Positions 36,109 through 46,216 are shown, numbered from the stretch's first letter. The stretch: 64,000 bases of DNA from Flavobacterium ustbae (GCF_003946915.1 NZ_RPOC01000009.1:62001-126000); one strand, 5' to 3'. A program made the numbers and translations. The notes: generated by a model from the letters alone, not told the origin.

Positions 36109-37242
36109 ATGTTTTATTACCTTTTTTTTTTATTTTGTTGTATCTTTTTATTTGTGATTAAAGAAAAAGAGCAGAAGCTAACAGTATTCTTTCTGCTTCT
36201 TTTATGTTTTTTTTTATGTTTTGGCTATACAACAGGTTCTGATTGGCCCACATATGAAAACTTATACGAAGCAAGTACAGATGAAGATAAATCCTATTTA
36301 TTCTTGTTTTTTGAACCTGGATTTGTTTTCTATATAAAGCTGTTTAAAAGCCTTGGAATTGCTTTTTTTCCGTTTCTAATTTTTACAAAAATTTTAGTTT
36401 ATATTGTAGTTATAAGTTCTCTAAAATTTTATTGTCCCAAAAATACATTTTATTTATCATTATTGTTTTATATATCATGGTATGCATTTTTTTTGTTTAT
36501 AGATAATCCACTAAGAAATTTTATTGCAATTGCAATTTTTTTACGCTCTTTAAAATATTTAAGAGAGCGAAGATTTATTCCATATTTATTTATGACTTTG
36601 TTAGCTATGTCATTTCATGTCTCAGCTGTAATAATGCTGATACTTTATTATTTTGCAAATAAAAGCTATAAAACTAATAATATTGTTTTTTTTTATATTG
36701 TTACAAACATTATACTGCTAAGTAAAGATTTGATTTTTTCAATTGTGAATTTTTTGTTTTCATCAGTACCAATTGTTGGCGCTAAGATTGAAGGGTACGC
36801 GGCAGATAACGTTAATGCAGAAGGGAAATTATTGTCAATGGGATTAATTGTGCATACTCTCATATTTATTTTGATTATTTTAGGGAGGAAAAGAATCGAA
36901 ATTCAGGAGAATGGAAAATTAATTTTTATGTTTTCTATATTATCAGCAATCCTATTTAGATTAGGTTTAACAATTACGGTGTTTGGAAGATTTCAATTAT
37001 ATATAACAGTATTTTATGTAGCTGCTATTGGAATTATTTATTATGCTTTTGATCTTCGTTCCAGAGTTTTTTACCTCTTATTCGTATCAATTATAAGTAT
37101 TATTCCTTGTGTAAGTTATTTAATTAAAGATTCAAGATATATACCATATACAAACTATATGTTTTTTTTAGATACTAATTTAACATTAGAACAACGAGAA
37201 AGTTATAATAATAAAAATTCAGATTTTAAGAGTCTTGAGTAA
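36109..37242 (+). CDS. wzy: EpsG/Wzy-type polysaccharide polymerase
   Basis: 377 residues, hydrophobic, with about ten membrane helices. The N-terminal FCFGYTTGSDWPTYENLYEA region and the later LRNFIAIAIFLRSLKYLRERRF, SFHVSAVIMLILYY motif match the EpsG family of polymerases, where the loop with conserved RxxxxxxF and H is recognised. It would link repeat units in the periplasm. It is extremely AT-rich, with long T runs such as at 36118-36130. Function is inferred by family and by the Wzx gene nearby. Confidence 0.82.
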   Translation: MFYYLFFLFCCIFLFVIKEKEQKLTVFFLLLLCFFLCFGYTTGSDWPTYENLYEASTDEDKSYLFLFFEPGFVFYIKLFKSLGIAFFPFLIFTKILVYIVVISSLKFYCPKNTFYLSLLFYISWYAFFLFIDNPLRNFIAIAIFLRSLKYLRERRFIPYLFMTLLAMSFHVSAVIMLILYYFANKSYKTNNIVFFYIVTNIILLSKDLIFSIVNFLFSSVPIVGAKIEGYAADNVNAEGKLLSMGLIVHTLIFILIILGRKRIEIQENGKLIFMFSILSAILFRLGLTITVFGRFQLYITVFYVAAIGIIYYAFDLRSRVFYLLFVSIISIIPCVSYLIKDSRYIPYTNYMFFLDTNLTLEQRESYNNKNSDFKSLE

Positions 37243-37282
37243 AAATTTAATATAAATTTAGTAATTGTAGTATTAAAAATTA

Positions 37283-38395
37283 ATGGAAAAACCTAGAATA
37301 TTGTATATAATGCATGTTCCATGGGGATGGATAAAACAAAGGCCTCATTTTTTTGCAGAATATTTAAATAAAGATTTTGATTTAAATGTTGTTTATAAAA
37401 AACCATTGAAAGTATCAAAAAGTAATCTAATAAATGAAAAAAATAATGGAATGTCGATTTCCTCTTTTTTTATTTTTCCTTTTCAAAGAATACCAGTTTT
37501 AAAACACCTTAAGTTTTTAATAAAAATAAATGATATTCTTATTAGAATGCAATTGCCTTCATTAAAAAGGTACGACTCTGTGTGGGTAACCAGTTGGGCA
37601 ATGTATAATTTGATTTATAAAATTTTGCCTTCAAATGTTAGACTGATTTACGATTGTATGGATGACGAATTAGAATTTGCTGATGTTAAGAACAATCCAG
37701 TTATTTTTAAAGAAGCAATGCATATGGAAAAAAATATTATGCAAAGAGCTGACATTGTATTTTGTTCTTCAGAATATTTAAAAAATAAGGTTTTAAAAAG
37801 AACAGGAATTAATAGAAATGTTATTGTAGTAAATAATGCAATTGGAATCCCTAATCATTCTACAGAAATAAAGCGAAAAGATATTTTTGATGCAATTAGT
37901 TCTATCAATAATTCCTTTATGTATGTTGGGGCTATTTCATCTTGGTTTGATTTTGAGTCAATTCTTCATGTGTTAAAAAAGAATGGGGAGGTTTCATTTT
38001 TATTATTAGGACCAAGTGATGTGCAAATACCAAAACATGATCGTTTACATTATTTTGGAACCGTGGACAGAGCCGATATGTTTAAATTAATGGAAAATGT
38101 CTCAGGATTAATAATGCCTTTTAAATTAAATGAATTGATAAGATCGGTTAATCCTGTTAAAATTTATGAGTATATCTATATGTCTAAGCCTGTTATTGCA
38201 ACTAGATATTCTGAATCAGAATTGTTTACGGAATATATTTATCTATATAATGGTAAGGAAGAACTTTATAATTGTATTAACCAGATAATTAACAACAAGT
38301 TAACAGTGAAAAAAACTGATTCAGAGAATAAAGAATTTGCTCTTAATAATACCTGGGAGGTGCGTTATAATCTAATAAAAGATAGTATGACATAA
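37283..38395 (+). CDS. Glycosyltransferase, GT-B (family 4-like)
   Basis: 370 residues. N-terminal ILYIMHVPWGWIKQRPHFFAEYL is typical of a small GT1/GT4-like group; later RADIVFCSSEYLKNKVLKRTG, MYVGAISSWFDFESILHVL and NPVKIYEYIYMSKPVIATRYSE cover donor binding. Acceptor and donor are unknown. Forty bases after wzy; the 47-base gap to the next gene has no terminator. Confidence 0.85.
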   Translation: MEKPRILYIMHVPWGWIKQRPHFFAEYLNKDFDLNVVYKKPLKVSKSNLINEKNNGMSISSFFIFPFQRIPVLKHLKFLIKINDILIRMQLPSLKRYDSVWVTSWAMYNLIYKILPSNVRLIYDCMDDELEFADVKNNPVIFKEAMHMEKNIMQRADIVFCSSEYLKNKVLKRTGINRNVIVVNNAIGIPNHSTEIKRKDIFDAISSINNSFMYVGAISSWFDFESILHVLKKNGEVSFLLLGPSDVQIPKHDRLHYFGTVDRADMFKLMENVSGLIMPFKLNELIRSVNPVKIYEYIYMSKPVIATRYSESELFTEYIYLYNGKEELYNCINQIINNKLTVKKTDSENKEFALNNTWEVRYNLIKDSMT

Positions 38396-38442
38396 TTAAA
38401 GTATTTTTTAAATTAAAAAAAACTAGGACACCTTTAAAAAAT

Positions 38443-39237
38443 ATGAATATGAAAGTAAGCGTTTGTATGGCTTCTTACAATGGAGAAAAGTATATAAAAA
38501 GTCAGATTTCATCTATTTTAGATCAGTTAGGAAATAATGATGAATTAATAATATCTGACGATGGTTCGTCAGATCAGACTATAAATATTATAGAGTCTTT
38601 TAATGATGAAAGAATTATTTTATTAAATCATAAACAAAATAAAGATTCCAGAAAAAATATATATGCACATTACCTAGTTTCATCAAATTTTGAAAATGCA
38701 TTAAAATCTTCTTCGGGAGATTTTATCTTTTTGGCAGATCAAGATGATATTTGGGTCGAAAATAAGCTTGATATAATGTTGCCTTATTTAAAACAATATT
38801 CGACTGTAATGAGTGACTGTTCAATATTTGATGAAAAGAATGTAATGATTTCAGACTCCTTTTTTAATAATAATATTAATTTGCCCCGAGGTCTATTTTT
38901 AAATATCAGTAAACCTCTTTATCATGGTTGCTGTATGGCTTTTAACAAAGCTGTCTTAGATTTAGCATTGCCATTTCCAAAAAAAATGATATTACATGAC
39001 AATTGGATAGGAATTTTATCGGAAAGATTTGGAACTGTAAAATTTATAGATGATAAATTAGTTAAATATAGAAGGCATTATGAAAACTCGTCCTTTTCTC
39101 AAGGGAAAAGCAAAAACACAATAATTTTCAAAATTAGATATCGACTAGAGCTTTTTTCGCAAGTATTAAAAAGAATAATTTCGATTAAAATTAAAAGAAA
39201 ATTTATTAATAATATGGAGCATAAATATTTAAATTGA
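38443..39237 (+). CDS. Glycosyltransferase family 2
   Basis: 264 residues, GT-A fold. VSVCMASYNGEKYIKSQISSIL, the DD motif ISDDGSSDQT, LADQDDIW and the later HDNWIG near residue 185 resemble rhamnosyltransferases of the WbbL/WapR type. A rhamnose donor pathway is encoded in the window, so rhamnosyl transfer is plausible but unproven. Start could be 38443 or the ATG two codons later. The stop overlaps the next gene's TTG start. Confidence 0.9.
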   Translation: MNMKVSVCMASYNGEKYIKSQISSILDQLGNNDELIISDDGSSDQTINIIESFNDERIILLNHKQNKDSRKNIYAHYLVSSNFENALKSSSGDFIFLADQDDIWVENKLDIMLPYLKQYSTVMSDCSIFDEKNVMISDSFFNNNINLPRGLFLNISKPLYHGCCMAFNKAVLDLALPFPKKMILHDNWIGILSERFGTVKFIDDKLVKYRRHYENSSFSQGKSKNTIIFKIRYRLELFSQVLKRIISIKIKRKFINNMEHKYLN

Positions 39238-40079
39238 ATTTAAAAGTGATAAAACAACATAAAATTAGCGTTGTAATGTCTGTTTATAAAAATGATAATG
39301 TTTCATTTTTTGAAGATGCAATTGACAGTCTTTTAGAACAAAGTTATCTTCCATCGGAAATTATAGTTGTTGTTGACGGGGCTGTTAGTATAGAGATTGA
39401 AAATTTATTACGCCAATATGAAACTAATGAAATTTTTAAGATTATTAGATTACAACAAAATAAAGGGTTGGCAAATGCTTTAAATATTGGTATTTGTCAA
39501 GCTTCATATGAGTTTGTTGCAAGAATGGATTCTGATGATATATGTTTTAAAAACAGGTTTGAGAAACAAATTGAATTTATTGTAAAAGAAAATTTGGATA
39601 TAGTAGGTTCTCAAATAATTGAATTTGGAAATGATATTAATGATATAGTTTCTATAAGAAAAGTTCCTCTTGAACATAATGAAATGGTCAATTTTATGAA
39701 ATTAAGAAGCCCATTCTCGCATCCAACAATTTTATTCCGTAAAGAGGTTTATTCTGTTTTAAATGGTTATGATGTTCAAATTTTCCCAGAGGATTATGAT
39801 TTTTTCGTTCGTGCATATTTAGAAGGGTTTAAATTTGGAAATGTCAATGACAGTCTTTTATGGTTTAGATTAGGTGCTGACCGTTCAAAAGCAATTAAAA
39901 GAAGATGGGGACTTGATTATGCAAAAAATGAAATGAAATTGTATAGGAAGTTTCTAAATTTGGGATTTTTCAGTTATTCTGAATTCTTTAAAGTTGTTTG
40001 TTTTAAGATTCCTCTACGAGTTTTACCATTTAGCCTTTATAAATTAATTTATTTTAAAGTTTTAAGAAATAATAATTAA
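39234..40079 (+). CDS. Glycosyltransferase family 2, AmsE-like
   Basis: 281 residues, from a TTG that overlaps the previous stop (TTGA). GT-A fold: ISVVMSVYKNDNVSFFEDAI, VVVDGAVS, MDSDDICFKNRFEKQIEFI and FPEDYDFFVRAYLEGF are close to AmsE-type transferases. An ATG 14 codons later (at 39276) would cut into the first beta strand, so the TTG start is preferred. Donor unknown. Confidence 0.87.
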   Translation: MNLKVIKQHKISVVMSVYKNDNVSFFEDAIDSLLEQSYLPSEIIVVVDGAVSIEIENLLRQYETNEIFKIIRLQQNKGLANALNIGICQASYEFVARMDSDDICFKNRFEKQIEFIVKENLDIVGSQIIEFGNDINDIVSIRKVPLEHNEMVNFMKLRSPFSHPTILFRKEVYSVLNGYDVQIFPEDYDFFVRAYLEGFKFGNVNDSLLWFRLGADRSKAIKRRWGLDYAKNEMKLYRKFLNLGFFSYSEFFKVVCFKIPLRVLPFSLYKLIYFKVLRNNN

Positions 40080-40081
40080 TT

Positions 40082-40978
40082 ATGAAAATTCTCATAACTG
40101 GTGCTTCAGGTTTTGTAGGTAAAAACTTAGCGAATTATCTATCTTATAATTCTTTTGATATTGTTAGCATAACATTGCGTAATTCAACTTGGAAAAGAAA
40201 TTTTAATGGTGATGCAATTATTCACCTTGCAGGAAAAGCACATGACACAAAAAATATAAGTAATGCGTCTGAGTATTTTGAGATTAACACAGATTTAACA
40301 AAAGAATTATTTGAAACCTTCTTAGAGAGTGATATTAGGGATTTCATTTATTTTAGTAGTGTGAAAGCAGTCGCTGATACAGTTGAAAATATCTTAGTGG
40401 AAGATGTTATGGCTAATCCTAAGACTCCTTATGGACAATCTAAACTTAAGGCAGAAGAATATATTTTATCAAATAAAATTCCGGAGGGCAAAAGAGTTTT
40501 TATTATTAGACCTTGTATGATTCATGGCCCTGGAAATAAAGGAAACTTAAATTTGCTTTATAATGTCGTAAAAAAAAGAGTTCCTTATCCATTAGGTGCA
40601 TTTCAAAATGAAAGATCATTTCTAGGAATTGATAATCTTAATTTTATGATTAAGGAAATTCTTCAAAATAAAGAGATAAAATCAGGAGTGTATAATTTTT
40701 CGGACGATGATGTACTTTCTACAAATGAGCTTGTAAAGATTATATCAGTAGTTTTGAATAAAACCAATTTAAATATTTCTATTCCTAAACCTTTGATAAA
40801 TGGGATTGCAAAAATTGGTGATATTATTAAGCTACCATTAAATTCTGAAACTATTCAAAAATTAACTGAGAATTATAGAGTTTCAAATCAGAAGATAAAA
40901 ATGGCAATTGGAATCGAAAAATTGCCTACTACAACAAAAGATGGACTTGAAAAGACAATCAAAAGCTTTGTCAAATAA
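40082..40978 (+). CDS. NAD-dependent epimerase/dehydratase, WbpV-like 4-keto reductase
   Basis: 298 residues, extended SDR fold. GASGFVGKNLA (7-17), HLAGKAHDTK, SSVKAV and catalytic Tyr/Lys in TPYGQSKLKAEEY. The AGKAHDT segment and the short C-terminal part match the reductases that make UDP-QuiNAc or UDP-FucNAc from the 4-keto sugar (WbpV/WbcH type). A WecA/WbpL-like initiator (43146) and WbpM-like dehydratase (48080) nearby fit this role. Confidence 0.78.
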   Translation: MKILITGASGFVGKNLANYLSYNSFDIVSITLRNSTWKRNFNGDAIIHLAGKAHDTKNISNASEYFEINTDLTKELFETFLESDIRDFIYFSSVKAVADTVENILVEDVMANPKTPYGQSKLKAEEYILSNKIPEGKRVFIIRPCMIHGPGNKGNLNLLYNVVKKRVPYPLGAFQNERSFLGIDNLNFMIKEILQNKEIKSGVYNFSDDDVLSTNELVKIISVVLNKTNLNISIPKPLINGIAKIGDIIKLPLNSETIQKLTENYRVSNQKIKMAIGIEKLPTTTKDGLEKTIKSFVK

Positions 40979-41075
40979 TCAATTTATAGCAAGCTAAAAA
41001 GTATTCAATTTCAATAATATATTGTCAAATCAAATTTTCAAGTAAATATTAAGTAAGGTACTCTTTTAATAATTT

Positions 41076-42161
41076 ATGAAAATAGCACTAATAACAGGAA
41101 TTACAGGTCAAGATGGATCATATTTGGCAGAATTATTATTAGAAAAAGGATATATGGTTCATGGTGTAAAAAGAAGAGCATCTTCTTTCAATACACAAAG
41201 AATAGATCATATCTATCAAGATCAACATGAAACACATGTAAACTTTAAGCTACACTATGGCGATCTTACGGACTCAACAAATATTATTAGGATCATTCAA
41301 GAAGTTCAGCCTCACGAAATCTATAATTTGGGTGCGATGAGCCATGTAAAGGTTTCCTTCGATTCGCCAGAGTATGTCGCAAATGTAGATGGTATAGGGA
41401 CATTAAGAATTTTAGAAGCAATACGTATATTGGGTTTAGTAAAGAAAACCCGAGTCTATCAAGCCTCAACATCTGAACTATATGGCGGGTTACCAGAAAA
41501 TAAAAACGAAAATGGTTTTTATGACGAACACTCACCTTTTTACCCTCGTTCGCCCTACGGAGTAGCTAAAATTTATAGTTTTTGGATTTTAAAAAACTAT
41601 AGGGAGGCATATGATATGTATGCTTGTAATGGAATTTTATTCAATCATGAATCACCACGTAGAGGAGAAACTTTTGTAACTCGCAAAATAACTATGGCCG
41701 TAGCAGCTATTGCATTAGGAAAACAAGATTGTTTATATTTAGGAAATTTAGATGCCCAAAGAGATTGGGGACATGCTAAAGATTATGTAGAAGCAATGTG
41801 GCTTATTTTACAGCAAGGTTCTCCTGAAGATTATGTAATTGCTATGGGACAAACGACTTATGTTCGTGATTTTATTATAATGGCATTTGCAGAGGTAGGA
41901 ATTGATATTGAATTTAGAGGAGAAGGAGTAAATGAAAAGGGATATTTGATTGCATGTAATAATCCTGCATATCAAATTGAACTGGGTAAACAGATTATTG
42001 CCGTTGACCCACAATACTTCCGTCCAACAGAAGTTGATTTGTTAGTTGGAGATTCAACAAAAGCAAGAACAAAATTGGGTTGGATCCCAAAATATAGTTT
42101 AGCTGATTTGGTTCGTGAAATGGTTACAAGTGATCTAAAATATGTACAAAGAGAGAATTAG
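41076..42161 (+). CDS. gmd: GDP-mannose 4,6-dehydratase
   Basis: 361 residues. First step from GDP-mannose to GDP-L-fucose. [88 protein letters not shown], all canonical. Followed by fcl after 38 bases. The 97-base gap upstream has no clear TAnnTTTG box or terminator. Confidence 0.97.
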   Translation: MKIALITGITGQDGSYLAELLLEKGYMVHGVKRRASSFNTQRIDHIYQDQHETHVNFKLHYGDLTDSTNIIRIIQEVQPHEIYNLGAMSHVKVSFDSPEYVANVDGIGTLRILEAIRILGLVKKTRVYQASTSELYGGLPENKNENGFYDEHSPFYPRSPYGVAKIYSFWILKNYREAYDMYACNGILFNHESPRRGETFVTRKITMAVAAIALGKQDCLYLGNLDAQRDWGHAKDYVEAMWLILQQGSPEDYVIAMGQTTYVRDFIIMAFAEVGIDIEFRGEGVNEKGYLIACNNPAYQIELGKQIIAVDPQYFRPTEVDLLVGDSTKARTKLGWIPKYSLADLVREMVTSDLKYVQREN

Positions 42162-42199
42162 ATAAAGGTATTTGTCATGGTAATCGAGAAATTATATTT

Positions 42200-43132
42200 A
42201 TGCAGTTAAATGATAAAATATTTGTAGCTGGTCATCGGGGTATGGTAGGATCAGCTATTTTAAGAAGATTAAAAGCCCAAGGATTTACCAATTTTATTTT
42301 AAAAACTTCCTCAGAACTTGATTTAAAGAACCAACAAGCGGTTGCAGATTTTTTCGAAAAGGAAAAACCAGATTATGTTTTTCTAGCTGCGGCAAAAGTT
42401 GGTGGTATCATTGCAAATAATGCTTTTAGAGGAGATTTTATTTATGAGAATTTGATGATACAAAATAATGTAATTCACCATTCTTATTTAAATAAAGTTA
42501 AGAAGCTTATGTTTCTTGGATCTTCATGCATTTATCCTAAATTGGCGCCTCAGCCTTTAAAAGAAGAATACATGCTTACAGGAGAATTGGAACCTACTAA
42601 TGAACCTTATGCAATTGCCAAAATTGCAGGAATCAAAATGTGTGATGCTTATAGAGATCAATTTGGATGTAATTTTATATCAGTAATGCCTACTAATTTG
42701 TATGGGTCTAATGATAACTATGATTTGAATAACTCGCATGTCCTTCCAGCAATGCTTCGAAAATTTATTACCGCTAAACATAACGGAGATACTTCAATAA
42801 CTATTTGGGGAACCGGAAGGCCTAAAAGAGAATTTTTGCATGTAGATGATTTAGCTGAGGCCTGTTTGTTTTTGATGGAAAATTATGATGATTCAGGTTT
42901 TATAAATATTGGCGTTGGTCAAGATATTTCGATTTTGGATTTAGCAATTTTAGTGAAAAAAATTGTGGGATTTGAAGGTGAAATTTTAAACGATGCTTCT
43001 AAGCCAGATGGAACTCCACGCAAGTTGATGGATGTGTCTAAATTAATTGCTCTTGGTTGGAAAGCAAGGATAACTTTAGAAGAAGGAATTCAAAAAGTTT
43101 ACGATGAAATCAAATACTCTAATTGGGATTAA
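42200..43132 (+). CDS. fcl: GDP-L-fucose synthase
   Basis: 310 residues. Bifunctional 3,5-epimerase/4-reductase. VAGHRGMVGSAILRRL, AAAKVGGIIANN, FLGSSCIYPKLAPQP, catalytic Tyr/Lys in EPYAIAKIAGIKMCDAY, and NLYGSNDNYDLNNSHVLPAM identify it. With gmd and manC this completes GDP-L-fucose synthesis from mannose 1-phosphate. Confidence 0.97.
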   Translation: MQLNDKIFVAGHRGMVGSAILRRLKAQGFTNFILKTSSELDLKNQQAVADFFEKEKPDYVFLAAAKVGGIIANNAFRGDFIYENLMIQNNVIHHSYLNKVKKLMFLGSSCIYPKLAPQPLKEEYMLTGELEPTNEPYAIAKIAGIKMCDAYRDQFGCNFISVMPTNLYGSNDNYDLNNSHVLPAMLRKFITAKHNGDTSITIWGTGRPKREFLHVDDLAEACLFLMENYDDSGFINIGVGQDISILDLAILVKKIVGFEGEILNDASKPDGTPRKLMDVSKLIALGWKARITLEEGIQKVYDEIKYSNWD

Positions 43133-43145
43133 AATTTAAATAAGA

Positions 43146-44111
43146 ATGCAATATACAGTACTACTGTTAATTTTAATGATCTTAATGCTTCTTTACTTCA
43201 AAGTAGCAGATCGTTTTAACATTATCGACAAACCGAATCAAAGAAGTTCTCATACTGAAGTGACTTTACGAGGAGGAGGAATTATTTTTTGGTTTTCTTC
43301 TTTATTATATTTTATGCAAAATATAGAATCTAATTATTTTTTCTTTACAGGAATTACATTAGTTAGTTTAGTAAGTTTTTGGGATGATATTCAAAGTCTT
43401 TCTAACAAGATTAGAATTTCGATTCATTTTCTTGCAATAACATTAATTTTCTTAGATCTCAACTTGTTTACACTTATGCCAATTTGGGGAGTTATTATAT
43501 CTTATGTACTTGCAATAGGATTAATAAACGCTTATAATTTCATGGACGGTATTAATGGGATAACTGGACTTTATACTTTAGTTGTGCTTGGATCTTTATT
43601 ATATGTTAATGCCAAAATTCAATTGTTTACAGATGGAAGCTTCATAAAATATGGAATGATTGCAAGTCTTGTCTTTTTATTTTTTAATTATAGAAAAAAA
43701 GCCAAATGTTTTGCAGGCGATGTGGGCAGTATTGCGATTGCTTTCTGGATTATTTATTTAGTTCTAAAATTAATTTTAAATACAAATTCGATTATTTGGC
43801 TTTTATTTTTGGCTATTTACGGTGTTGATGCCGTTTGCACGATTTTACATAGGCTCTATTTAAGGCAAAATATTTTTGAAGCACATCGTTTACATTTTTA
43901 TCAGATCTTAAGCAACGAATACAAAATACAGCATAGATTAGTTTCACTGTATTACGCATTAGCACAGATTGGAATTTCTATTTTAGTAATATTGCTTTAT
44001 CAAAAAGTAAATGATTACTTATTATTTGCTATAATAATTTTTCCGTTACTTTTAGTTTATTCATTAAAATTTTACTTAATAAATAAAAGTAAATTAAAAC
44101 TAGAAATATGA
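43146..44111 (+). CDS. Undecaprenyl-phosphate sugar-1-phosphate transferase, WecA/WbpL-like
   Basis: 321 residues with about 9-10 membrane helices, GT-MraY family. RFNIIDKPNQRSSHTEVTLRGGGI near residue 23, WDDIQSL, NAYNFMDGINGITG (the D-D-G-x-N motif) and FAGDVGSIAIAF, then HRLYLRQNIFEAHRLHFYQ (the HIHH-like loop), are conserved. It should load the first N-acetylated sugar phosphate onto the lipid carrier and start chain synthesis. It is the only such initiator visible in the window. Confidence 0.92.
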   Translation: MQYTVLLLILMILMLLYFKVADRFNIIDKPNQRSSHTEVTLRGGGIIFWFSSLLYFMQNIESNYFFFTGITLVSLVSFWDDIQSLSNKIRISIHFLAITLIFLDLNLFTLMPIWGVIISYVLAIGLINAYNFMDGINGITGLYTLVVLGSLLYVNAKIQLFTDGSFIKYGMIASLVFLFFNYRKKAKCFAGDVGSIAIAFWIIYLVLKLILNTNSIIWLLFLAIYGVDAVCTILHRLYLRQNIFEAHRLHFYQILSNEYKIQHRLVSLYYALAQIGISILVILLYQKVNDYLLFAIIIFPLLLVYSLKFYLINKSKLKLEI

Positions 44112-44533
44112 GTCCAGAGGTAATTCAAGGAGGAAATTTTTCAGATCATCGCGGTACTATTTCATATGTTAATGATTTTAATTTTGATGTTATCGAAAGA
44201 TTTTATATCATAACAAATTCAGAAGAAAATCCTGTTAGAGCGTGGCAAGGACACAAATTGGACGCAAAGAATTTTTATTGTGTAAGCGGTTCTTTTAAAA
44301 TTCATTTTATAAAAATTGATAACTGGGAAAATCCTTCAAAAGATTTAAATATTGAAACAGTATTGGTTAATGAATTCGATAGTAAGATAGTTCATATTCC
44401 TGCAGGTTATGCAAATGCAGTAGAGTCATTAGAGAAAAACTCGAAATTAATATCATTTTCTACTTTACCATTATCAAATGTAAAAGAAGATGATGCGAGA
44501 TATCCCGCTGATTATTGGAAATTAAATGGGTAG
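44108..44533 (+). CDS. Cupin-fold sugar isomerase/epimerase (WxcM-like C-terminal type)
   Basis: 141 residues, a single double-stranded beta-helix domain. Motifs FSDHRGTISYVNDF, AWQGHKLDAKNFYCVSGSFKIHFI and VHIPAGYANAVESLE match small cupins in polysaccharide loci such as FdtA and WxcM relatives. These isomerise or epimerise nucleotide keto-sugars. Overlaps both the WecA-like gene (4 bases) and the aminotransferase gene (8 bases). Substrate not determined. Confidence 0.75.
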   Translation: MSPEVIQGGNFSDHRGTISYVNDFNFDVIERFYIITNSEENPVRAWQGHKLDAKNFYCVSGSFKIHFIKIDNWENPSKDLNIETVLVNEFDSKIVHIPAGYANAVESLEKNSKLISFSTLPLSNVKEDDARYPADYWKLNG

Positions 44534-45671
44534 GATTTATTTATCCTTATCGCAGCAAAGTGGTCTCGAGGGAGAATATATCGAGAAAGCATTAAAATCT
44601 AACTGGATTACTTCAGGAGGGCCAAATGTAAATGAGTTTGAAGAAAAACTTGAGAATTATTTTGAGAATAATTCCTTTGTTGCGGCATTAAATTCTGGTA
44701 CATCTGCTATTCATCTTTCATTAGTTCTATTGGGAGTTCAGCACGGTGACGAGGTAATCTGTCAGAGCTTAACATTTTCGGCATCAGCTAATCCAATTTT
44801 ATATCAAGGAGCAATACCTGTTTTTATTGATAGTGAGCCCGATACTTGGAACATATGTCCTGATAATCTTGAAATTGCAATAAAAGATAGAATTAAAAAA
44901 GGGCGAAAACCAAAGGCAATAATAGCAGTTCACTTGTATGGCATGCCTTATAAAGTAGATGAGATTCATGCCATTGCTGATCGTTACGATATTCCAGTTG
45001 TTGAAGATAGCGCTGAAGCGTTGGGAAGTTGTTACAAAGGAAAAAAATGTGGTGGATTTGGCGAATTTGGAATATTGTCATTCAATGGGAATAAAATAAT
45101 TACTACTTCAAGCGGTGGAGCTTTAATTTCTAATTCAAAAGCTTTAAAAGAAAAAGCAATTTTCTATTCGACACAGTCTAAAGATGATGCAATTCATTAT
45201 CAGCATAGTGAAATTGGTTATAACTATAGAATGAGTAATATTTGTGCAGGCATTGGTTTAGGACAAATGAAAATACTTAGAGAGAAAATCGATTCAAGAA
45301 TAAATAATCATTTATTTTATCGAGAACTATTTTCAACTATTGAAGAAGTTGAACTTTTTGAAGTAAATAGCGAAGATTATTTTTCAAATTATTGGTTAAA
45401 TATAATATTATTGAAATCTAACGAAGTCAAAAATAATTTGTTGCAAGCTTTTGAAGATGCAAACATTGAAACTAGACCAGTTTGGAAACCGATGCACTTG
45501 CAGCCAATTTTTGAGAGCTATCCTTACTATGGAAATAATATAGCAGAAGAGAAGTTTGAAAAAGGACTTTGTTTGCCATCTGGTTCAAATCTTACAGAAG
45601 AAGATAGGGACAAAATAAAAAACGTTGTAACAACTTTTTTTAATAAAAATAAAAGAATTATTGTAAAATGA
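44526..45671 (+). CDS. DegT/DnrJ/EryC1/StrS-family sugar aminotransferase
   Basis: 381 residues, PLP-dependent fold type I. SGTSAIHLSLVLLGV (58-72), VVEDSAEALGS with Asp161, and the PLP Lys190 in SFNGNKIITTSSGG. These transaminate 4-keto or 3-keto nucleotide sugars to amino sugars. The neighbourhood (cupin upstream, WbpM/PglF-like dehydratase at 48080) suggests a UDP-4-amino-4,6-dideoxy sugar or a dTDP-amino sugar. Which nucleotide sugar is used cannot be told. Confidence 0.92.
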   Translation: MGRIYLSLSQQSGLEGEYIEKALKSNWITSGGPNVNEFEEKLENYFENNSFVAALNSGTSAIHLSLVLLGVQHGDEVICQSLTFSASANPILYQGAIPVFIDSEPDTWNICPDNLEIAIKDRIKKGRKPKAIIAVHLYGMPYKVDEIHAIADRYDIPVVEDSAEALGSCYKGKKCGGFGEFGILSFNGNKIITTSSGGALISNSKALKEKAIFYSTQSKDDAIHYQHSEIGYNYRMSNICAGIGLGQMKILREKIDSRINNHLFYRELFSTIEEVELFEVNSEDYFSNYWLNIILLKSNEVKNNLLQAFEDANIETRPVWKPMHLQPIFESYPYYGNNIAEEKFEKGLCLPSGSNLTEEDRDKIKNVVTTFFNKNKRIIVK

Positions 45672-46216
45672 AAATTGAAAAAACATTTATAAAAGATTTA
45701 GTAATAGTAGAGCCAACAGTCTTTGGAGATGAAAGAGGCTATTTTTTCGAATCTTATAGCAAAGCTAAATTTGAAGAATTAGGAATTAATATTGATTTTG
45801 TTCAGGACAATCAGTCATTTTCCAAGTATGGAACCTTGAGGGGCTTACATTATCAAAATCCTCCTTTTGCACAAACGAAATTAGTACGTGTTTTAGAGGG
45901 CGAAATTATAGATGTTGCCGTAGATTTAAGAAAAGATTCACCAACTTATGGGAAAGCATTTAGTATTTTATTATCGGCAGAAAATAAAAAGCAGCTACTT
46001 GTTCCCCAAGGTTTTGCTCATGGGTTTTCGGTTATAAGTGAAACGGCTTCAGTAATGTATAAATGTGATCAGTTTTATAATAAATCTTCTGAGGGAGGTG
46101 TAAAATATGACGATCCGTCTCTGAATATTGACTGGGGTATGAATTTAGAGGATGCAATTGTGTCAGAAAAAGATCAGATTCTGCCTTTTATTGAAAATTG
46201 TAATAGTTTATTTTAA
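45668..46216 (+). CDS. rfbC: dTDP-4-dehydrorhamnose 3,5-epimerase
   Basis: 182 residues, cupin fold. VVEPTVFGDERGYFFESYSK-like start (IVEPTVFGDERGYFFESYSK), QDNQSFSKYGTLRGLHYQNPP with the catalytic His, VRVLEGEIIDVAVDLRKDSPTYGK and LVPQGFAHGFSVISE. Overlaps the aminotransferase gene by 4 bases and rfbD by 1 base. Confidence 0.96.
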   Translation: MKIEKTFIKDLVIVEPTVFGDERGYFFESYSKAKFEELGINIDFVQDNQSFSKYGTLRGLHYQNPPFAQTKLVRVLEGEIIDVAVDLRKDSPTYGKAFSILLSAENKKQLLVPQGFAHGFSVISETASVMYKCDQFYNKSSEGGVKYDDPSLNIDWGMNLEDAIVSEKDQILPFIENCNSLF

